Assembly: GCA_039928615.1 (NCBI GenBank) | Contig: JBDSSS010000044.1 | Location: forward strand, 1 to 64,000 | Length of the DNA stretch: 64,000 nucleotides | DNA from: JBDSSS01 sp039928615 | GTDB taxonomy: Bacteria; Actinomycetota; Actinomycetes; Actinomycetales; Dermatophilaceae | Direction of reading: 5' to 3' | In this document: piece by piece, positions 1 through 8,558 of the stretch | Layout: each line of letters opens with the position of its first letter | Numbering within the stretch: the first letter of the stretch is position 1 | Notes under the pieces: generated by a model | What the model saw: only the letters and a program-made list of their open reading frames with translations | Database searches by the model: none | What the model was told of the DNA's origin: nothing | Made by a program: the position numbers and the translations under genes

Positions 1-690
1 ACCTCCGGGGGCGCCGGTGACGGTGGCCCCGGAGGCGCCGCCCTGCCGACGACCGATGCCCAGCTCGCCACGGTCGTCTTCACCGCGGGGATCTCGGTCG
101 GCTACCTGCTCACCCTCGCCATCGGGATCATGACGATCGGCTCGGAGTACCGGCACAAGACGATCACCGCATCCTTCCTCGCGACCCCGCGCCGCGGGGT
201 CGTGATGGGGGCGAAGGTCGTCAGCCTGCTCGTCATCGGTGCGTTCTACGGGTTGCTCTCCCTGGCCGGAGCGGTGCTGAGCGGCACCCTCGTGCTCACG
301 TCCCAGGGGGTCTCGCCCTTCGCGGACCCCTCGATCTGGCGCACCCTGGCCCTCGGGCTGCTCGTGCTCGGGCTGTGGGCCCTCATCGGCCTCGGCGCCG
401 GCATCCTCATCCCCAACCAGGTCGCCGCGCTGCTCATCTCGATCGGGGTGGCCTGGATCGTCGAGCCGATCGTGGCGGGGCTGCTCCCCCTCACCTCCTG
501 GGGTGGCAACCTCACACCGTACTTCCCGAGCCAGGCGACCTCGGCGGCCCTCGGCCAGACGGCGAGCTCGTTCGGCGGGACGACCCAGCAGTCGCTCACC
601 TGGTGGGGCGGCGCCCTCGTCCTGGCGGGCTATGCAGCGCTGATGGCCGGGATCGGGACGTGGCGGACCATGCGGGCCGACATCTCCTGA
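1..690 (+). CDS. ABC-2 type transporter permease, 5' end outside the window
   Basis: Membrane subunit of an ABC exporter, substrate unknown. The frame is open from the left edge, so the start codon and the partner ATPase lie upstream. The 229 visible residues contain about five hydrophobic segments (near residues 22-45, 77-98, 112-136, 140-162 and 203-222). A conserved-looking loop, G-S-E-Y-R-H-K-T followed by T-P-R-R, sits near residues 46-63 and is typical of ABC-2 permeases that sit beside a CcmA-like ATPase. The protein ends with a short charged tail. The family call is fairly secure; nothing in the sequence identifies the cargo. Confidence 0.75.
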   Translation, partial: TSGGAGDGGPGGAALPTTDAQLATVVFTAGISVGYLLTLAIGIMTIGSEYRHKTITASFLATPRRGVVMGAKVVSLLVIGAFYGLLSLAGAVLSGTLVLTSQGVSPFADPSIWRTLALGLLVLGLWALIGLGAGILIPNQVAALLISIGVAWIVEPIVAGLLPLTSWGGNLTPYFPSQATSAALGQTASSFGGTTQQSLTWWGGALVLAGYAALMAGIGTWRTMRADIS

Positions 691-795
691 CGCGCTCGAC
701 ACACGGCCCATCGGGCGTCCAGCGTGCGTACAGGGCTACGCTGGGCCCCGTAGTGGCTCCGACGCACCCGAGGCAATGAAAGAGGCGTATTCGCC

Positions 796-3700
796 GTGTC
801 CGAACAGTCCACGTCCGGCGACCCGATGGCAGATTTCGGGCCGAACGAATGGCTCATCGACGAGCTCTACCAGCAGTACCTGACCGACAAGCAGTCGGTC
901 GACAAGGCCTGGTGGGAGTTCTTCAGGGACTACGAGCCCAAGGACGTGACGCTGCCGGACGCCGGCGCCGTCGGCAACGGGAACGGCAACCGCAACGGGT
1001 CGAGCGCGACCCCCAAGGCCCCGCAGACCGCGAAGGCACCGGCCGCCAACGGCTCCGGTGGCTCGAGCACCCCGGGGCACATGCCCAAGGTCGCCCCCGC
1101 CCCGCCCCGCACGAAGACGCCCGCAGCAGCTGCCTCGAAGCCGGCCCCCGACAAGCCCGCCGCGGAGAAGACCGCGCCGAAGAAGGCCGGCGAGGTGACC
1201 GAGCCCGCCAAGGGGAGCACCCCGACCGCCGAGGCACCCGCCCCCAAGCCGCGTGACATCCCCGCGGTCAAGGGGACGGGTCCGGTCAACGAGGACGTCA
1301 TCACACCCCTGCGAGGCGCCCCGTCCCGGGTCGTGTCCAACATGGAGGTCTCGCTCACCGTCCCGACCGCGACGAGCGTGCGGGCCGTGCCGGCCAAGCT
1401 GCTCATCGACAACCGGGTCGTCATCAACAACCACCTGGCCCGCTCGCGCGGAGGGAAGGTGTCCTTCACCCACATCATCGGCTACGCGATGGTCAAGGCC
1501 CTCGGCCTCATGCCGGCGATGAACAACGGCTTTGTGGAGAAGGACGGCAAGCCCGCCCTTCTTGAGCCGGCCCACGTCAACTTCGGCCTCGCGATCGACC
1601 TGCAGAAGCCGGACGGGTCGCGCACGCTCGTCGTGCCCTCGATCAAGTCCGCGGAGGAGATGGACTTCGTCCACTTCTGGACCGCCTACGAGGACATGGT
1701 CAAGAAGGCCCGCGACAACAAGCTGACGGTCGTCGACTTCCAGGGCACGACGATATCGCTGACCAACCCGGGCGGGATCGGCACCGTCCACTCCGTGCCG
1801 CGTCTGATGAAGGGCCAGGGCACGATCATCGGCGTCGGGGCGCTCGACTACCCGGCGGAGTGGCAGGGCGCGAGCACCGAGACCCTCAACCGCAACGCGG
1901 TCAGCAAGATCCTCACGCTCACCTCGACCTACGACCACCGGATCATCCAGGGCGCCCAGAGCGGTGACTTCCTGCGGATCATCCACCAGATGCTGCTCGG
2001 CGAGAACCGCTTCTTCGACGAGATCTTCGAGTCGCTGCGGATCCCCTACGAGCCGATCCGCTGGGTCCAGGACGTCGACTCCTCGCACGACGACGACATC
2101 GACAAGGTGTCCCGCGTCCAGGAGCTGATCCACGCCTACCGCGTCCGTGGCCACCTGATGGCCGACACGGACCCGCTGGAGTACAAGCAGCGGCGCCACC
2201 ACGACCTCGACGTGACGACCCACGGCCTGACGCTGTGGGACCTCGACCGGACCTTCGCCACCGGCGGGTTCGGCGGCTTCCCGTTCCTCAAGCTCCGCAA
2301 GATCCTCGGGATCCTGCGCGACTCGTACTGCCGCACCGTCGGCATCGAGTACATGCACATCCAGGACCCGGAGCAGCGCCGGTGGATCCAGGAGAAGGTC
2401 GAGCGGCCCTTCTCCAAGACCAACCGCGACGAGCAGATGCGGATCATGCGTCGGCTCAACGCGGCCGAGGCCTTCGAGACCTTCCTCCAGACGAAGTTCG
2501 TCGGGCAGAAGCGCTTCTCCCTCGAGGGCGGCGAGTCCGTCATCGCCCTGCTCGACCGCATCCTGTGCCGGGCCGCCAGCGAGGGCCTCGACGAGGTCTG
2601 CATCGGTATGCCGCACCGTGGCCGGCTCAACGTGCTCGCCAACATCGCGGGCAAGTCCTACGGCCAGATCTTCCGCGAGTTCGAGGGCAAGCAGGACCCG
2701 CAGTCGGTCCAAGGCTCCGGCGACGTGAAGTACCACCTCGGCACCGAGGGCGAGTTCATCGCCGAGGACGGCGCCCAGACCAAGGTCTACCTCGCGGCCA
2801 ACCCGTCCCACCTCGAGGCGGTCAACCCCGTGCTCGAGGGCATCGTGCGCGCCAAGCAGGACCGGCTGAACCTCGCCGGGCAGGACTTCACCGTGCTGCC
2901 CGTGCTCATGCACGGAGACGCGGCCTTTGCCGGACAGGGTGTCGTCGCCGAGACGCTCAACCTCTCCCAGCTGCGCGGCTACCGCACCGGCGGGACGATC
3001 CACGTCGTCATCAACAACCAGGTCGGCTTCACCACCTCGCCGAGCTCGTCGCGCTCGTCCGTCTACTCCACCGACGTCGCCCGGATGATCCAGGCCCCGA
3101 TCTTCCACGTCAACGGTGACGACCCCGAGGCCTGTGTCCGGGTCGCCGAGCTCGCCTACGAGTTCCGCCAGGAGTTCAACAAGGACGTCGTCGTCGACAT
3201 GGTCTGCTACCGGCGCCGCGGGCACAACGAGGGCGACGACCCCTCGATGACCCAGCCGCTGATGTACAACCTCATCGAGGCGAAGCGCTCGGTCCGCAAG
3301 CTCTACACCGAGTCGCTCATCGGGCGCGGCGACATCAGCGTCGAGGACGCCGAGGTGGCCCTGCGCGACTACCAGATCCAGCTCGAGCGGGTCTTCGTCG
3401 AGACCAAAGAGGCGACGAAGAACCAGGACGCCCCGCGTCGCGACCCGCACAGCGAGTCCGACGCCCCCGACAACGCTGGTCTGGAGAAGCCTGCCGCGCA
3501 GGTCCAGGACGACACCTCACCGCGGCGGTCCGCGTCGAAGACCGGGGTCGCGGCGAGCGAGCTCGAGCACATCGGCACGACCTTCGCGAGCCCGCCCGAG
3601 GGGTTCACGATCCACCCCAAGCTCGGCCAGCTGATGGAGCGTCGCGCGCAGATGACCCGCGAGGGCGGGATCGACTGGCCGATGGCCGAGCTGCTCGCCT

Positions 3701-4701
3701 TCGGCACGCTCCTCAAGGAGGGAACTCCCGTCCGCCTCGCGGGCCAGGACAGCCGTCGGGGGACGTTCGTGCAGCGGCATGCCGTGCTCATCGACAAGCA
3801 GACTGCGGAGGAGTGGACGCCGCTGCTCTACCTCGGCGAGGGGCAGGCCCGCTTCTGGGTCTACGACTCCCTCCTGTCGGAGTTCGCCGCGATGGGCTTC
3901 GAGTACGGCTACTCCGTCGAGCGGCCCGACGCCCTCGTGCTGTGGGAGGCGCAGTTCGGGGACTTCGGCAACGGCGCCCAGACGATCGTCGACGAGTTCA
4001 TCTCCAGCTCCGAGCAGAAGTGGGGTCAGCGCAGCTCCGTCGTGCTGCTGCTGCCGCACGGCTACGAGGGCCAGGGACCGGACCACAGCTCGGCACGGAT
4101 CGAGCGCTACCTCCAGCTCTGTGCCGAGAACAACATGACCGTCGCCTACCCCTCGACGGCGGCGTCGTACTTCCACCTGCTCCGCCGGCAGGCGTACTCG
4201 CGCCCGCGCACGCCGCTCATCGTCTTCACCCCGAAGTCGATGCTGCGGTCCAAGGCCGCCGCGAGTCCGGTCGAGGCGTTCACCGAGGGCGGTTTCCGGC
4301 CGGTCATCCCCGACCACGAGGGGGTGACCCAGGACGTGACGCGGGTGCTGCTCGCGTCGGGCAAGATCGTCCACGACCTCGATGCCGAGCGCGCCAAGCG
4401 TGAGGACACCTCCACGGCGATCATCCGGGTGGAGCAGCTCTACCCGATCCCCGAGAAGGAGATCCTCGACGTCGTCGCCCGCTATCCCGGGGCCGAGCTG
4501 GTCTGGGTGCAGGACGAGCCGCGCAACCAGGGCGCCTGGCCGCTGATGGCCCAGTGGCTGCACGAGGACCTCATCGAGCTGGGCGAGTCCCGCCCGTGGC
4601 GGGTCGTGGCACGCAAGGCCTCCGCCTCCCCCGCGACGGGCTCGTCCAAGAAGCACCAGGCCGAGCAGGCCGACCTGTTCGAGCAGGCGTTCGGCCGCTG
4701 A
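796..4701 (+). CDS. kgd: Multifunctional 2-oxoglutarate dehydrogenase / decarboxylase (Kgd, OdhA type)
   Basis: Cytoplasmic TCA-cycle enzyme that fuses an E2-like succinyltransferase domain to a thiamine-diphosphate E1. It oxidatively decarboxylates 2-oxoglutarate. The product has 1301 residues, a little longer than mycobacterial Kgd. Order: a short N-terminal helix resembling other E1 subunits; an Ala/Pro/Lys-rich linker (about residues 50-160); an acyltransferase domain with D-H-R-I-I-Q-G near 380; E1 motifs H-R-G-R-L-N near 607; a G-D-A-A-F segment near 706; and G-H-N-E-G-D-D-P near 809. Residues about 875-915 form a low-complexity insertion rich in D, P and S. The GTG start follows an AAAGAGG ribosome-binding site. 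In actinobacteria this enzyme is usually inhibited by the FHA protein GarA/OdhI; that gene is not in the window. Confidence 0.97.
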   Translation: MSEQSTSGDPMADFGPNEWLIDELYQQYLTDKQSVDKAWWEFFRDYEPKDVTLPDAGAVGNGNGNRNGSSATPKAPQTAKAPAANGSGGSSTPGHMPKVAPAPPRTKTPAAAASKPAPDKPAAEKTAPKKAGEVTEPAKGSTPTAEAPAPKPRDIPAVKGTGPVNEDVITPLRGAPSRVVSNMEVSLTVPTATSVRAVPAKLLIDNRVVINNHLARSRGGKVSFTHIIGYAMVKALGLMPAMNNGFVEKDGKPALLEPAHVNFGLAIDLQKPDGSRTLVVPSIKSAEEMDFVHFWTAYEDMVKKARDNKLTVVDFQGTTISLTNPGGIGTVHSVPRLMKGQGTIIGVGALDYPAEWQGASTETLNRNAVSKILTLTSTYDHRIIQGAQSGDFLRIIHQMLLGENRFFDEIFESLRIPYEPIRWVQDVDSSHDDDIDKVSRVQELIHAYRVRGHLMADTDPLEYKQRRHHDLDVTTHGLTLWDLDRTFATGGFGGFPFLKLRKILGILRDSYCRTVGIEYMHIQDPEQRRWIQEKVERPFSKTNRDEQMRIMRRLNAAEAFETFLQTKFVGQKRFSLEGGESVIALLDRILCRAASEGLDEVCIGMPHRGRLNVLANIAGKSYGQIFREFEGKQDPQSVQGSGDVKYHLGTEGEFIAEDGAQTKVYLAANPSHLEAVNPVLEGIVRAKQDRLNLAGQDFTVLPVLMHGDAAFAGQGVVAETLNLSQLRGYRTGGTIHVVINNQVGFTTSPSSSRSSVYSTDVARMIQAPIFHVNGDDPEACVRVAELAYEFRQEFNKDVVVDMVCYRRRGHNEGDDPSMTQPLMYNLIEAKRSVRKLYTESLIGRGDISVEDAEVALRDYQIQLERVFVETKEATKNQDAPRRDPHSESDAPDNAGLEKPAAQVQDDTSPRRSASKTGVAASELEHIGTTFASPPEGFTIHPKLGQLMERRAQMTREGGIDWPMAELLAFGTLLKEGTPVRLAGQDSRRGTFVQRHAVLIDKQTAEEWTPLLYLGEGQARFWVYDSLLSEFAAMGFEYGYSVERPDALVLWEAQFGDFGNGAQTIVDEFISSSEQKWGQRSSVVLLLPHGYEGQGPDHSSARIERYLQLCAENNMTVAYPSTAASYFHLLRRQAYSRPRTPLIVFTPKSMLRSKAAASPVEAFTEGGFRPVIPDHEGVTQDVTRVLLASGKIVHDLDAERAKREDTSTAIIRVEQLYPIPEKEILDVVARYPGAELVWVQDEPRNQGAWPLMAQWLHEDLIELGESRPWRVVARKASASPATGSSKKHQAEQADLFEQAFGR

Positions 4702-4712
4702 CCCGACGCCGT

Positions 4713-4748
4713 CGCCGGGTCCTCCACCACGTGGGCAGGACCCGGCGG
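4713..4748 (+). terminator. Hairpin terminator after kgd
   Basis: Perfect 11-bp inverted repeat CGCCGGGTCCT / AGGACCCGGCG, whose 14-nt loop can itself pair (CCAC/GTGG). It begins 12 bp after the kgd stop. There is no T-run, as is common in GC-rich actinobacteria, so it is a probable rather than certain terminator. Confidence 0.6.
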
Positions 4749-4838
4749 CGCGACCGGCGCCCCACCGGGCGGGCCGGATCGTGCCGGCGAGCCGGTTCAC
4801 CACCGGCTTGCCTGCGCCGCAAGGTGCACGAGTCGCGA

Positions 4839-4844
4839 TAGCCT
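4839..4844 (+). promoter_or_regulatory. -10 box TAGCCT for a leaderless DUF6104 mRNA
   Basis: TAGCCT is followed by six bases and then the GTG at 4851. No Shine-Dalgarno sequence precedes this start, so transcription probably begins at the G of the start codon. No good -35 is visible. Confidence 0.5.
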
Positions 4845-4850
4845 CCGATC

Positions 4851-5027
4851 GTGTACTTCACCGACCGAGGCATCGAGGAGCTGGCGAGTCGCCGCGGCGA
4901 GGAGCCGGTGAGCCTGGAGTGGCTCGCCGAGCAGCTGCGGACGTTCGTCGACCTCAACCCCGAGTTCGAGGTGCCGATGGAGCGATTCGCGACGTGGCTG
5001 GCACGACTCGATGACGACGAGGACTGA
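4851..5027 (+). CDS. DUF6104 family small protein
   Basis: A 58-residue acidic protein beginning V-Y-F-T-D-R-G-I-E-E-L. It is a conserved actinobacterial small protein often found near kgd; its function is unknown. The predicted structure is mostly helical, with no membrane segment, no cysteine, and a D-D-D-E-D carboxy terminus. The start is fixed by a -10 box six bases upstream with no ribosome-binding site, suggesting a leaderless message. The stop lies 4 bp before the start of the SGNH hydrolase, so the two are probably cotranscribed. Recognition rests on the amino-terminal motif and genomic position. Confidence 0.8.
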   Translation: MYFTDRGIEELASRRGEEPVSLEWLAEQLRTFVDLNPEFEVPMERFATWLARLDDDED

Positions 5028-5031
5028 GCAC

Positions 5032-5814
5032 GTGACCGACAACGAGACCGAGCAGATCCCCTACGGCGTGGGACCGGCCTACCCGGTGGCCCACACCGCG
5101 TTCACGAGCGACACCAGGCCCGGGGGTGCCTCTGCCACCGGCGCTCCCCCGCCCTCCTCCGGCTCGTCCCCCGGCGCGCACCTGCTGTCCGCGCCGTCCG
5201 TCGACGTTCCCGGACCCGACGGCGCCCGGGACGTGGGGATGGTCTTCGTCGGCGGGTCCCAGACCGCCGGCTACGGCGACCCCAAGGGCCTGGGCTGGGT
5301 CGGCCGCGTCGTCGCGCGGACGCAGCACCCCGACCTCGACCTCACGGCCTACAACATCGGGATCCGCGGCAACACCTCCGGTGACGTCGTCGCCCGGTGG
5401 GTCGCCGAGTGCCACCCCCGGTGGCGCGGCCGCTCCGAGCGTCGCCTCGTGCTGTCGGTCGGCACCAACGACGTGATGACCGGGATGACGATGGCCCGGT
5501 CACGGCTCAACCTCGCCAACGTCATCGACGAGGCGACGAACGCCGGCATCAAGACCTTCGTCGTCGGCCTGACCCCCAGTCTCGACTCGGAGCTGAACCG
5601 GCGCCTCGAGGCACTGGCCGAGGCCCAGGCCGACGTCTGCTCACGCCGGGGCATCACCTACGTCGACTGCTTCCGCCCGCTCGTCGGGCACGACCAGTGG
5701 ATGGCCGACCTCGCCGCGAGCCCCGACCGCGCCCATCCCGGACAGGCCGGCTACGGCCTCATTGCCTGGCTCGTGCTCCACAACGGCTGGAACGACTGGC
5801 TCTCGCTGAGCTGA
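5032..5814 (+). CDS. SGNH/GDSL-family hydrolase
   Basis: Probable serine esterase or lipase-like hydrolase of 260 residues; substrate unknown. The catalytic serine block reads F-V-G-G-S-Q-T-A-G-Y-G-D, the Asn block is G-T-N-D-V, and the C-terminal Asp/His block is D-R-A-H-P-G-Q-A-G-Y. All four family blocks are therefore represented, although block I has GGS where GDS is usual. There is no signal peptide, so a cytoplasmic location is likely. An ATG exists at 5011, but it overlaps the upstream gene and has no ribosome-binding site; GTG 5032 has GAGG 11 bases before it and is preferred. The N-terminal 65 residues are Pro/Gly/Ser-rich and probably disordered. Confidence 0.8.
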   Translation: MTDNETEQIPYGVGPAYPVAHTAFTSDTRPGGASATGAPPPSSGSSPGAHLLSAPSVDVPGPDGARDVGMVFVGGSQTAGYGDPKGLGWVGRVVARTQHPDLDLTAYNIGIRGNTSGDVVARWVAECHPRWRGRSERRLVLSVGTNDVMTGMTMARSRLNLANVIDEATNAGIKTFVVGLTPSLDSELNRRLEALAEAQADVCSRRGITYVDCFRPLVGHDQWMADLAASPDRAHPGQAGYGLIAWLVLHNGWNDWLSLS

Positions 5815-5837
5815 GCGGCCGTCCGCCCGCTGCACAC

Positions 5838-5858
5838 GGCATACCGTCGAGGTATGCC
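5838..5858. terminator. Bidirectional hairpin with GGCATACC / GGTATGCC arms
   Basis: ACGGCATACC and GGTATGCCGT form a near-perfect inverted repeat with a 5-nt loop between convergent genes (SGNH hydrolase and the small membrane protein). This arm sequence recurs in the hairpins at 15285 and 40738. Confidence 0.55.
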
Positions 5859-5870
5859 GTCACCGTGCGG

Positions 5871-6353
5871 TCACGTCGCAGGGCGCTCGTCAGAGTGCTC
5901 GGCGGTGCCCTCGTCGCGGTCGGGCTCCGACCCCGCGCCCGCCGCACGGCCCCCACCGGCCAACGCCGTGATGATGGTCAGGGCGGCAAGGGCGGCCACC
6001 GCGGCCGCCAGGAGCGGTCGCTCGGACTGCCAGAGACTCCACCCGACGGGGAGCAGCAAGGCGTTCCAGAGCACCGTCGGCGTGCGGGGCCAGTCCTTGG
6101 CCTGCACCCAGCCCCGGGCCACGACGAGCAGCCCGACGGCGAAGACGAGGATGAGCAGCCCGGACGTCACCGCCCGCACCGTGTCACTCGTGCCCCCGGA
6201 CGCGATCCCGTAGCCGTAGAACCCGACGAAGCCGAGCAGCACCAGCGCCTCGAGCGCGACGAGAGCGGCGCAGAGGCGAGCCGCGTTGCTGGACCCGGAC
6301 CTCGCAGGGCCTGCCTCCGGCACGCTCGGGGACGGTGGAGCGGGCGTGGTCAC
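5871..6353 (-). CDS. Small four-helix membrane protein, unknown function
   Basis: A 160-residue protein with four hydrophobic segments (about residues 28-50, 62-84, 92-108 and 112-132) and charged, disordered termini. Its C-terminus is rich in D, E and S. No enzymatic motif was recognised. A longer open frame extends upstream, but the extension is low-complexity and Arg-rich. The GTG at 6353 has a TACGAT box exactly six bases upstream and is the best start; a second GTG two codons earlier is possible. Located divergently from whiB1 and convergently with the SGNH hydrolase. Confidence 0.6.
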   Translation of the reverse strand: MTTPAPPSPSVPEAGPARSGSSNAARLCAALVALEALVLLGFVGFYGYGIASGGTSDTVRAVTSGLLILVFAVGLLVVARGWVQAKDWPRTPTVLWNALLLPVGWSLWQSERPLLAAAVAALAALTIITALAGGGRAAGAGSEPDRDEGTAEHSDERPAT

Positions 6354-6359
6354 GAGCAC

Positions 6360-6365
6360 ATCGTA
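6360..6365 (-). promoter_or_regulatory. -10 box TACGAT for a leaderless message
   Basis: Read on the minus strand, TACGAT is followed by six bases and the GTG at 6353; there is no Shine-Dalgarno sequence. No clear -35. Confidence 0.45.
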
Positions 6366-6518
6366 CCGATGGGTACACTGGAGGCCGTCCGATGGGTGGC
6401 CCCCGGGATGTGCCCGGTAGCCCGCTGTAGATACGCTGTGCACTCGGTGTGACCCGTGCCTGCGCTGTTGATCCTGCGTCAGACGTCCGACACACTGGTC
6501 CTGGCCCGGGACGCGTAC

Positions 6519-6545
6519 GGAACAACTTCGTGCGCGTCGTCGTTG
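6519..6545 (+). promoter_or_regulatory. ECF sigma-type promoter candidate upstream of whiB1
   Basis: GGAAC, exactly 18 bases, then GTTG. This matches the general form of SigE/SigH/SigR-type promoters (GGAAC or GGAAT, 18-19 bases, GTT). A start here would give whiB1 a leader of about 115-120 bases. The motif is short, so chance occurrence is possible. Confidence 0.35.
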
Positions 6546-6670
6546 GTCAGAGGGCGATGCCCTCGTGGACACGCACTGAGATGGCTCCGACAACGACGCT
6601 GGCGCCGAGCACCTGCATCACCGAGACCTTTCCGGCGGTGCCATCGAGAAGACGAAGGAGCACGATCCAC

Positions 6671-6919
6671 ATGGATTGGCGCGACCGCGCTGCCTGCCTG
6701 GAGGCCGACCCCGAGCTGTTCTTCCCCATCGGGAACACCGGCCCGGCGATCCTCCAGATCGAAGAGGCCAAGGCCGTGTGCCGAACCTGTTCCGTCATCG
6801 ACACGTGCCTGAAGTGGGCACTGGAGAGCGGACAGGACGCCGGAGTGTGGGGTGGACTCTCCGAGGACGAGCGCCGGGCGCTCAAGCGCCGCAACGCGCG
6901 CGCCCGCCGGGCCGGCTGA
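6671..6919 (+). CDS. whiB1: WhiB1-type iron-sulfur transcriptional regulator
   Basis: An 82-residue Wbl protein binding a [4Fe-4S] cluster. Cys9, Cys37, Cys40 and Cys46 give the C-X27-C-X2-C-X5-C pattern of WhiB1, followed by the G-V-W-G-G turn and a basic C-terminal tail (R-R-A-L-K-R-R-N-A-R-A-R-R) for DNA contact. WhiB1 of mycobacteria is an essential nitric-oxide-responsive regulator that partners with the domain 4 of the main sigma factor. The ATG follows AAGGAG with a 10-base spacer. The gene lies next to pdtaS, as in M. tuberculosis. A strong hairpin terminates it, so it is monocistronic. Confidence 0.96.
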   Translation: MDWRDRAACLEADPELFFPIGNTGPAILQIEEAKAVCRTCSVIDTCLKWALESGQDAGVWGGLSEDERRALKRRNARARRAG

Positions 6920-6932
6920 CAGCACCGCCCGC

Positions 6933-6965
6933 AAGCCCGGTGACGCTCGTTGTCACCGGGCTTTT
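6933..6965 (+). terminator. Intrinsic terminator of whiB1
   Basis: A perfect 12-bp stem, AAGCCCGGTGAC / GTCACCGGGCTT, with a 7-nt loop, followed by TTT. It is the clearest rho-independent terminator in the window. Confidence 0.85.
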
Positions 6966-7002
6966 GCCTGCGTGCGCGACCGCCGGGCGGGTCAGGCAAT
7001 GG

Positions 7003-7036
7003 GACGCGTCAGGTGATCGGACGCGTCAGGTGATCG
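7003..7036. repeat. 17-bp tandem duplication across the pdtaS stop codon
   Basis: The unit GACGCGTCAGGTGATCG occurs twice head-to-tail (7003-7019 and 7020-7036). The right copy contains the end of pdtaS, including the stop at 7026-7028. Confidence 0.9.
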
Positions 7037-8513
7037 GACGCAGGGTCGCGGTGAAGCGCGCCCGGGTGCCGTGTGGCGAGAGACCCTCCCACGTGATCCG
7101 CCCCCCGAGGTCGGCGACGAGGGACTGGACGATCTGCGTGCCCAGCCCGGAGCCGGGGCGACGCCCCGGGTCGATCCCGGCGCCGTCGTCGTCGATGGTC
7201 ACCACGACCGTCGACCGGCCCCGCTCGTCGGACTGCCGCTCGATACCGATGCGGACCTCACCGCCCGCGTCGCCGAGGCCGTGCTCGATGGAGTTCTGGA
7301 CCAGCTCGCTCATCACCATCGCGAGCGAGGTGGCATCCTCGGCCCGCAACCGCCCGAAGGTACCTGTCGTGACCGTCCGGACGTCCGCCCCGTTGGAGGA
7401 CACCTCGACGACCGCGTTGAGGCCGCGCTTGGCGATCGCGTCGAAGTCGACGGTCTCGTCGAAGCCCTGGCTCAGCTGGTCGTGGACCATCGCGATGGTG
7501 CCCACGCGACGCTCCGCCTCCTTGAGGGCTTCGCGAGCCTCCCCCTCGGGCACCCGCCGTCCCTGCAGCCTCAGCAGGGCCGCGACCGACTGCAGGTTGT
7601 TCTTGACCCGGTGGTGGATCTCGCGGATCGTCGCGTCCTTCGTCATCAGCTCGCGCTCCCGGCGCCGCAGCTCGCCGACGTCCCGGAGCAGGACGATCGC
7701 CCCGAATCGCTGGCCCGCCTCGGTGAGCGGGATCGCCCGCATCGAGATCGTCGTGCCTCCTGCCACCACCTCGGTGCGCCACGGCTGACGGCCCGTCACG
7801 ACGAGCGGCAGTCCCTCGTCGACGGGGTGGGACTCACGGACGTTGTCGGTGACGACCTGCGCGAGGCTCGACCCCGTGACCTCGCCGTGGTGGCCGAGCC
7901 GGTGCAGGGCGGAGACCGCGTTGGGGCTGGCGTAGGTGACGATGCCGTCGACGTCGAGACGGATCACGCCGTCCCCGACACGCGGGGCGCCACGACGCAG
8001 ACCCGTCGGGGCGCTGCCGTGCGGGAACTCACCACCCGTCACCATCCGACACAGCGCGTCAGCGGTCGCGAGGTAGGTCAGCTCGAGGCGGCTCGGGGTC
8101 CGCGTGGTCCAGAGGTTCGTGTGCCGTGTCATCACCGCGACGACGCGGCCCTGACGGACGACGGGGATGTACTCCTCGCGGACCGACTGGTCCGGCAGGC
8201 CGGGCTGCTCGACCTTGGCCTGGCGCACCCGGAGGATCCGTTGCTCGGTGGCGGACTCCTCGACCAGCTCGCTCGTGTGCCCACGGTCGGCGACGCGGCC
8301 CACCTGGTCGTCGACGAAGACGAGCTGTCCGGTGGTCGGACGGACGTGGGCGACAGCCTCCCAGCGGTCACTGGTCGACCGCACCCAGAGCACGAGGTCG
8401 GCGAAGGACAGGTCGGCGACGAGCTGCCAGTCACCGACGAGCAGGTGCAGCCACTCCACGTCGTGGTCGGGCAGGTTCGTCCGTCCACGGAGCAGTTCAC
8501 TGAGAGTCGCCAC
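7026..8513 (-). CDS. pdtaS: PdtaS-type sensor histidine kinase
   Basis: A 495-residue cytoplasmic histidine kinase. N-terminal GAF-like domain (about residues 5-155), PAS domain (about 175-285), HisKA_2 dimerisation motif E-I-H-H-R-V-K-N-N-L with the phospho-acceptor at His300/301, and a C-terminal HATPase domain with N-S-I-E-H and G-S-G-L-G-T motifs. In mycobacteria PdtaS phosphorylates PdtaR, an ANTAR RNA-binding antiterminator; no pdtaR is in this window. No membrane segment is seen. GTG 8513 has a -10 box six bases upstream and no ribosome-binding site, so the message is probably leaderless. Position beside whiB1 supports the assignment. Confidence 0.93.
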   Translation of the reverse strand: MATLSELLRGRTNLPDHDVEWLHLLVGDWQLVADLSFADLVLWVRSTSDRWEAVAHVRPTTGQLVFVDDQVGRVADRGHTSELVEESATEQRILRVRQAKVEQPGLPDQSVREEYIPVVRQGRVVAVMTRHTNLWTTRTPSRLELTYLATADALCRMVTGGEFPHGSAPTGLRRGAPRVGDGVIRLDVDGIVTYASPNAVSALHRLGHHGEVTGSSLAQVVTDNVRESHPVDEGLPLVVTGRQPWRTEVVAGGTTISMRAIPLTEAGQRFGAIVLLRDVGELRRRERELMTKDATIREIHHRVKNNLQSVAALLRLQGRRVPEGEAREALKEAERRVGTIAMVHDQLSQGFDETVDFDAIAKRGLNAVVEVSSNGADVRTVTTGTFGRLRAEDATSLAMVMSELVQNSIEHGLGDAGGEVRIGIERQSDERGRSTVVVTIDDDGAGIDPGRRPGSGLGTQIVQSLVADLGGRITWEGLSPHGTRARFTATLRPIT

Positions 8514-8519
8514 GCCTTG

Positions 8520-8525
8520 AGCCTA
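8520..8525 (-). promoter_or_regulatory. -10 box TAGGCT of pdtaS
   Basis: On the minus strand TAGGCT, then six bases (CAAGGC), then the GTG start at 8513. It lies in the 45-bp gap after gdh. No -35 recognised. Confidence 0.5.
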
Positions 8526-8558
8526 GGGGGCGGAGCCGGCGGCACACCGGCCCCGGCC

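Larger units (their letters stand above)
6354..6670. promoter_or_regulatory. Divergent intergenic region between membrane protein and whiB1
   Basis: A 317-bp non-coding stretch that must carry the whiB1 control region. It holds a leaderless -10 for the minus-strand gene (6360-6365), a TACACT hexamer on the plus strand at 6374-6379, and an ECF-sigma-like pair at 6519-6545. AAGGAG at 6655-6660 is the ribosome-binding site for whiB1. No open frame here looks real. Confidence 0.6.

Noticed and set aside
736..3450. Long minus-strand open frame opposite kgd (904 codons)
   Set aside because: Composition is a mirror of the kgd codons in a GC-rich genome; no ribosome-binding site, no family motif, and it fully overlaps a certain gene.
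5011..5031. ATG 5011 as the start of the SGNH hydrolase
   Set aside because: It overlaps the DUF6104 gene and lacks a ribosome-binding site; GTG 5032 has one and a 4-bp gap.
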